Both the position numbers and the translations under genes were made by a program. From NCBI GenBank assembly GCA_907163375.1, contig CAJQUW010010359.1, forward strand, positions 682,001 to 746,000: a stretch of DNA of 64,000 nt. The letters run 5' to 3'. The DNA is from Prostheceraeus crozeri. Its lineage: Eukaryota; Platyhelminthes; Polycladida; Euryleptidae. The notes under the pieces are model-generated. The model saw nothing but the letters and a program-made list of their open reading frames with translations. It was not told the DNA's origin and searched no databases. Below, in pieces: positions 60,041 through 64,000 of this stretch. Every line of letters begins with the position of its first letter. Within the stretch, counting starts at the first letter, position 1.

Positions 60041-60236
60041 TGACCACTGATGGCTGAGTTTGGCAGGTCACTAACCCAGCCATTGTACATAATCTATGCG
60101 CAGGCCGCAAGCTGTCAACAGGAAAATCACAAAATTCCTTATGCCAGCGGTCATCAGCTCTTCCTTTGACTTTCCAATTCCAAATTTGTTTTGCTCTTTT
60201 CCTTGCGTCATCTTGTTGTAAATAGAATGTACAGAA

Positions 60237-60242
60237 AATAAA
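60237..60242 (+). terminator. Poly(A) signal of the membrane-protein gene
   Basis: AATAAA 197 bases after the stop codon. Confidence 0.7.
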
Positions 60243-60244
60243 TA

Positions 60245-62290
60245 GATTTGAGGTAAGCGGAGACTTTTACATGATTGTTTCTATGTATATGCCAAGGGGC
60301 AAATGTGCGAGCTTTAATCTTCGATAATTTGGCTTCTTCTTGGTTACGACGGCAATTCAAAGAGCCTTAAATGCCGAGAATAAAATTGAAGAAATTTCAA
60401 AGACATCACATCTGAAAATTTGACTAACCAGTCGAAGCTCTTGCTTTTCAGAAGACTGATGATATGATGGGCAGATCTTTGGTTTCTCTGAAGATTGAAA
60501 AATTAATCGAACATGTTGTAGAAACCCTAAAGGTCTCATGTATGCGGTATGTGGTCTGACGACAGCAATTATGCTGTTTGCCACTCATAAATAGTCCAAA
60601 TACTTTAGCTAGACCTCAAATCCTCGGCCCATAGAAGTTGTGGTTTTCAGCTAGACATTATTACTATATAATATTGTTATCATATATAACAGCATTATTT
60701 AACCCAATGATAACTTAATCTGCAAAATAATATAGTCATTACTTTATTTCATTTGGTTTTTCCTTTAAACGAATGTCTACCATGATATCGAGCGATACTA
60801 TGATGTACAGCAGATAATTCTGTGATCAGTCCACTGCATTATATATCTAGGAGTCTATGATTTTTATGCAACAATGAACAGGCAATAGAAGAATATAGAG
60901 CAAGGTAAATGACCGCTAATTGATCGAAAGATCTCGAGAATAAAGGAAACCTTGTAAAATATACTTTAAGTTTAAATCGTCATCATAGCGATGTAGAAAA
61001 ACAATCCCTATTTCCATCATATCTTCCCCAAATTGTGATTACATGGCATTTGTAGTATATTTAAATGTTTTTTCCTCTATTTATTAATGTCCTAAAATAT
61101 GCAAAGTACATATTTCTATAAGGAGCCTTTTAACTACCACGCGAGATGATGAATGCCTACTCATTCCCAAGATCGAATATGTCGTCAAATGTTCATTTGC
61201 ATGTAAACATTCTGTACCGCAGTTTAAATAAATTTATATATTTGAATGCTGAAGACGAAGTACATGTATTCGACCGCTACAGGTACATTCTCTATTATTG
61301 CGGAATAATTGATAGAGTCGGTTTTTATTTCCATCGACGAATATATCTTCGTGATTGAAAATATGTTCTTATATCAGCAAAGGCTACATCGCAACTGTCT
61401 TAATTTTTCTGCAATTTTGTGTCGGAATGGTTTGTCTGGCTCGCAAAAAACACATCTGTTGTCAGACCGTAGCGATAGCGATAAAGTAGCAAAGTCCTTC
61501 ATGGGAAAACACTCCCTTCTTCAGAACGCAATCCCCGCAAAAGCTGAATCTTCTGACAAAAGAATTTTGACATCAAATATCAAATGATCAAAATAAAAAG
61601 ACAGGCCTATTTAAAATTCAACTTAATTTCTCCGAAAATAATGATGAGCTTATAATAATTGTTTATTGAGAGATGGCTCTCCATGTGAGAAGCAATCTGT
61701 AAGCATTAATGTTTCAGACAACCAGAATAGGCCATATACAGGGTGCAGCACAAAAATGTGACCGAATTGCAATGTAGCATAACTTTCTAATCATCCATCA
61801 GAAATTAACAAATAAGGTCTCATTTTGAAACCAATACACATCTTTATTACCATAATCAACATTGCAATTCACGATCAGAGTATTGATCTCATAGCCTCAT
61901 AACATTACTTTAACGATATAATCTAATTCTTTTGTGGCCATGGCTGAGTTAAATGAATAATTTTTTATATTTGACTAAGTTTTGCGTGGAAGAAGGGCCT
62001 TAAGTCAAATACTTATTTTAAAAAATGCTTTAATTTTAAATCAAAGGTTTCCCTGGAAAAGTTTTGATAAAACCTAATTCCAGGACCATTTTGTAAGAAT
62101 ACTGAAATTTCATAGATGACCTATATGACGCAAAATATGACATAAGATTTCAGTTGCTGCGAACTGCAGGTCTAGATGAACTGGCTGGTCTTTTGCTCGA
62201 GTCCTATCAAGTGCACTTGTTTTGCATGGTAATTTGGTATAACGTTGCCCTATATTTAGTTTTTATTTGTAATGAAGCTTTAGCGTCTCT
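60245..62290. other. Intergenic, no recognised feature
   Basis: Short frames only (for example 92 codons at 61309). Nothing supportable. Confidence 0.4.
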
Positions 62291-62294
62291 CCTT

Positions 62295-62462
62295 CCCCAT
62301 ACTGAGGGTATGGACGGTGCTGACAAAGCAGACTTTTCTGGTGCGTTGTGGTACTTTTAGTCCGAATGCCCTTCCTGACGACTTTCAATGACACTTTCTG
62401 GGCACGACCTCTGGACCAAAAGATCGGTAGCAAGCACTTATCCACTCTGCCACGGAGACCAC
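62295..62462 (-). mobile_element. tRNA-derived SINE, copy C
   Basis: Same block order as copy B: TATGGACGGTGCTGAC, then CGAATGCCCTTCCTGA, then the inverted B box GGGCACGACC and the inverted A-box end CTCTGCCACGGAGACCAC. Third copy of the family in this window. Confidence 0.85.
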
Positions 62463-62464
62463 AG

Positions 62465-63050
62465 TGGATTATTAACACGGAGTCTTTTCATTTGTAAATT
62501 GCTGTGAAGATCTTGTTATAAGTTGAAGTTGTTAACTTGCAAAATATCGCATTACATTTCAAATGCAACAATAGAGAGAAGAAAAGAACGTACATGTTGT
62601 TGGTTGGGTAAATGACTTAATACTCACAATAAGAGCTTTAAAAGTTTGAAGTGACAGGTTTGCTCAAACATGAAGTGGGTGGCTAAGGAAAACTACTTGC
62701 CCGCAGATATGAAGGTCGCACCATACCCGCAGAATACTCTTTTCGGTCAAGATAACTCTTTACTTTACAAACTAAATTTAGTGAGCACTGCGTTGCCATG
62801 TGAACTTTTCAATTCATTTTTTATCCATTGTCTCATTGTCCCTCTATCACAGAATGAGGAGTGACGGGGAGGGTGATAGTCTGTTTATTTCGAAATGAAA
62901 AATAATGATTGACGCAACTGAATTTCATAACTAATGATTACATTGAAAGAGCGATTAATTGAGGAGTGCAAGAAAATATTTGACCGAAGATAATCAAATA
63001 TTGCTTCATATAACGTAAAAACACTGATACAGTCCCACCTCCAATAGATC
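62465..63050. other. No recognised feature
   Basis: AT-rich, nothing supportable. Confidence 0.4.
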
Positions 63051-63054
63051 ACGT

Positions 63055-64000
63055 ATGTGAAGGTAGCACGGTCATTTTAAATATGCGCCAGCCACTCCTT
63101 GAAGTCATCTTGCCTACCATTTTTGAGGTACACCAGGATGTATCTTTTATTTATGACAAAATACGTCTCTTTCACATAGAAAAAAGGATTCAAAAATTCA
63201 AATGACTTTACTGTGAAGTTAGTCCGACCAAAGAAACCTAGCTACGTTAGGCTTCTCGCTTGTCAACGTTTGAGATGTGCTAGTATGTCACATGGCACCC
63301 CATATTCCCAGCTTTTCGTTTGAGATTCGTGTAAATATGGAGTGGAACATGCTGTCACATCTCAAAGAAAAAAAATTGTATCGTTGTTTGGTTTGCACAT
63401 CAATTTTTGAAAATGCCCGGGCTAACTTCACATTTCTTCAAACAATATAGAAAAATAGACCAGAAGTAAGTTTATTTTCCGCAACGTGTCGAAGCACCCT
63501 ACTTCGTCGTCAGGCGATAATAAAATGTTGACAAATACATGCATGTATGAGAATGAAAATGATGAAGACAACTTTAGAAACTCTTCGACACGTTGCGGAA
63601 AATAAACTTACTTCTGGCAGATTGGTTTATTTTTCTATATTTATTTGATATCTTCTCACGCCAGTCATGCATTACTTCTTGAACCGATTTAAACCAGCAT
63701 ACTGCTTATTCCTTACCGATTTTTGTGGAAAAAATTGCTGACACATCCATTTTAGAGTTCTTTAAATCAGTTTTCAAAGCTTAGTTGTCAAGCGCTGAGC
63801 ATTGACGCAGGTAGGTATTTTTTTGGTCGCACTAACTTCATAGCCAGGTCATTTGAATTTTTTGAATCCAATTTTCTGTGTGAAAGAGGTGTTTTATTGT
63901 CAAAACTAGTGGTGGCACATGCTGACACCTCAAAAATGGTGAATAGAATGGCTTTAAGAAGTGGTTGGCACATACTAGATGTCCGTGTTGACTTCACAGA
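63055..64000. repeat. Large nested inverted repeat running off the window
   Basis: The left arm (about 63055-63275) recurs inverted at about 63780-64000 at roughly 75-80% identity. Shared blocks include ACCATTTTTGAGGT, GATTCAAAAA(A)TTCAAATGAC and GAAGTTAGT.CGACCAAA. The right arm reaches the last base, so the element is incomplete here. Inside lie two further hairpins: 63265-63367 (arms TTTGAGATGTG / CACATCTCAAA) and 63446-63638. Confidence 0.8.
63446..63638. repeat. Inverted repeat bearing a hammerhead-like motif
   Basis: The left arm (63446-63493) and right arm (63582-63638) share GACACGTTGCGGAAAATAAA and CTTACTTCTGG, apart from a ten-base insertion in the right arm. On the minus strand of the left half (63480-63520), CTGACGA (fits CUGANGA), stem II CGAAG/CTTCG, GACAC (for GAAAC), GTT and the closing stem CGC/GCG follow in hammerhead order. 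One core base is changed, so it is probably inactive. Confidence 0.7.

Noticed and set aside
1-64000. CRISPR array, bacterial operon or plasmid-type system
   Set aside because: No regularly spaced repeats, no ribosome-binding-site-led gene clusters; splice sites and poly(A) signals show eukaryotic nuclear DNA.
1-64000. Enrichment of the AGGCCT(A) palindrome as a lineage marker
   Set aside because: About ten occurrences by eye, close to what base composition predicts; not a reliable signal.

Overview
The window is about 64 kb of AT-rich nuclear DNA from an animal, probably an invertebrate. It has split genes with GT-AG introns, AATAAA poly(A) signals, very low coding density and no operons. 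It carries a broad mix of old transposons: Penelope-like elements (PLEs), RTE- and CR1-like LINEs, tRNA-derived SINEs, hAT, mariner and many fold-back elements. The mix suits a marine or lophotrochozoan-type invertebrate, but the species cannot be fixed from the sequence.

Host genes, all on the + strand. (1) The last exon of a SWI5-type recombination/repair protein lies at 18463-18765, with a poly(A) signal at 18908. (2) Two possible exons of an unrecognised gene lie at 21459-21599 and 23564-23662, with matching phase; the second ends in a Pro/Thr/Ser-rich tail and is followed by AATAAA. A mariner transposon sits in the proposed intron. (3) A two-exon gene for a 239-residue single-pass membrane protein has exon 1 at 29261-29873 and exon 2 at 59934-60040, with AATAAA at 60237. 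Its single intron would be about 30 kb and would fill nearly half the window.

Mobile DNA by region. 0.8-8.3 kb: a retroelement nuclease-like fragment, a 1.37 kb element with inverted ends and TGTCACATTTTGTCACA subterminal repeats that holds a SINE, a 5'-truncated PLE on the minus strand, and two CR1-like LINE 3' ends. 12.8-20.6 kb: hairpin/fold-back elements, a hAT relic with a recognisable hATC domain, a SINE, and a second PLE. 22-24.6 kb: a mariner with 28-bp perfect inverted ends and TA duplications, then an RTE-like LINE tail enclosed by a separate ~60-bp inverted repeat. 27.2-28.1 kb: a third PLE tail with an internal tandem duplication, next to a tRNA-like SINE head fused to a hammerhead ribozyme whose core is complete. 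34-56 kb (inside the long intron): LINE pieces, a 2 kb inverted repeat, a hAT-type element with an exact 8-bp target duplication, a tRNA-like sequence, a near-perfect palindrome with hammerhead-like motifs in both arms, and two RTE tails. 62.3-64 kb: a SINE and a nested inverted repeat that runs off the window.

The most interesting theme is the density of hammerhead-ribozyme-like motifs: one apparently intact, the rest decayed. They sit at PLE ends, in a SINE and at the centres of two palindromes.
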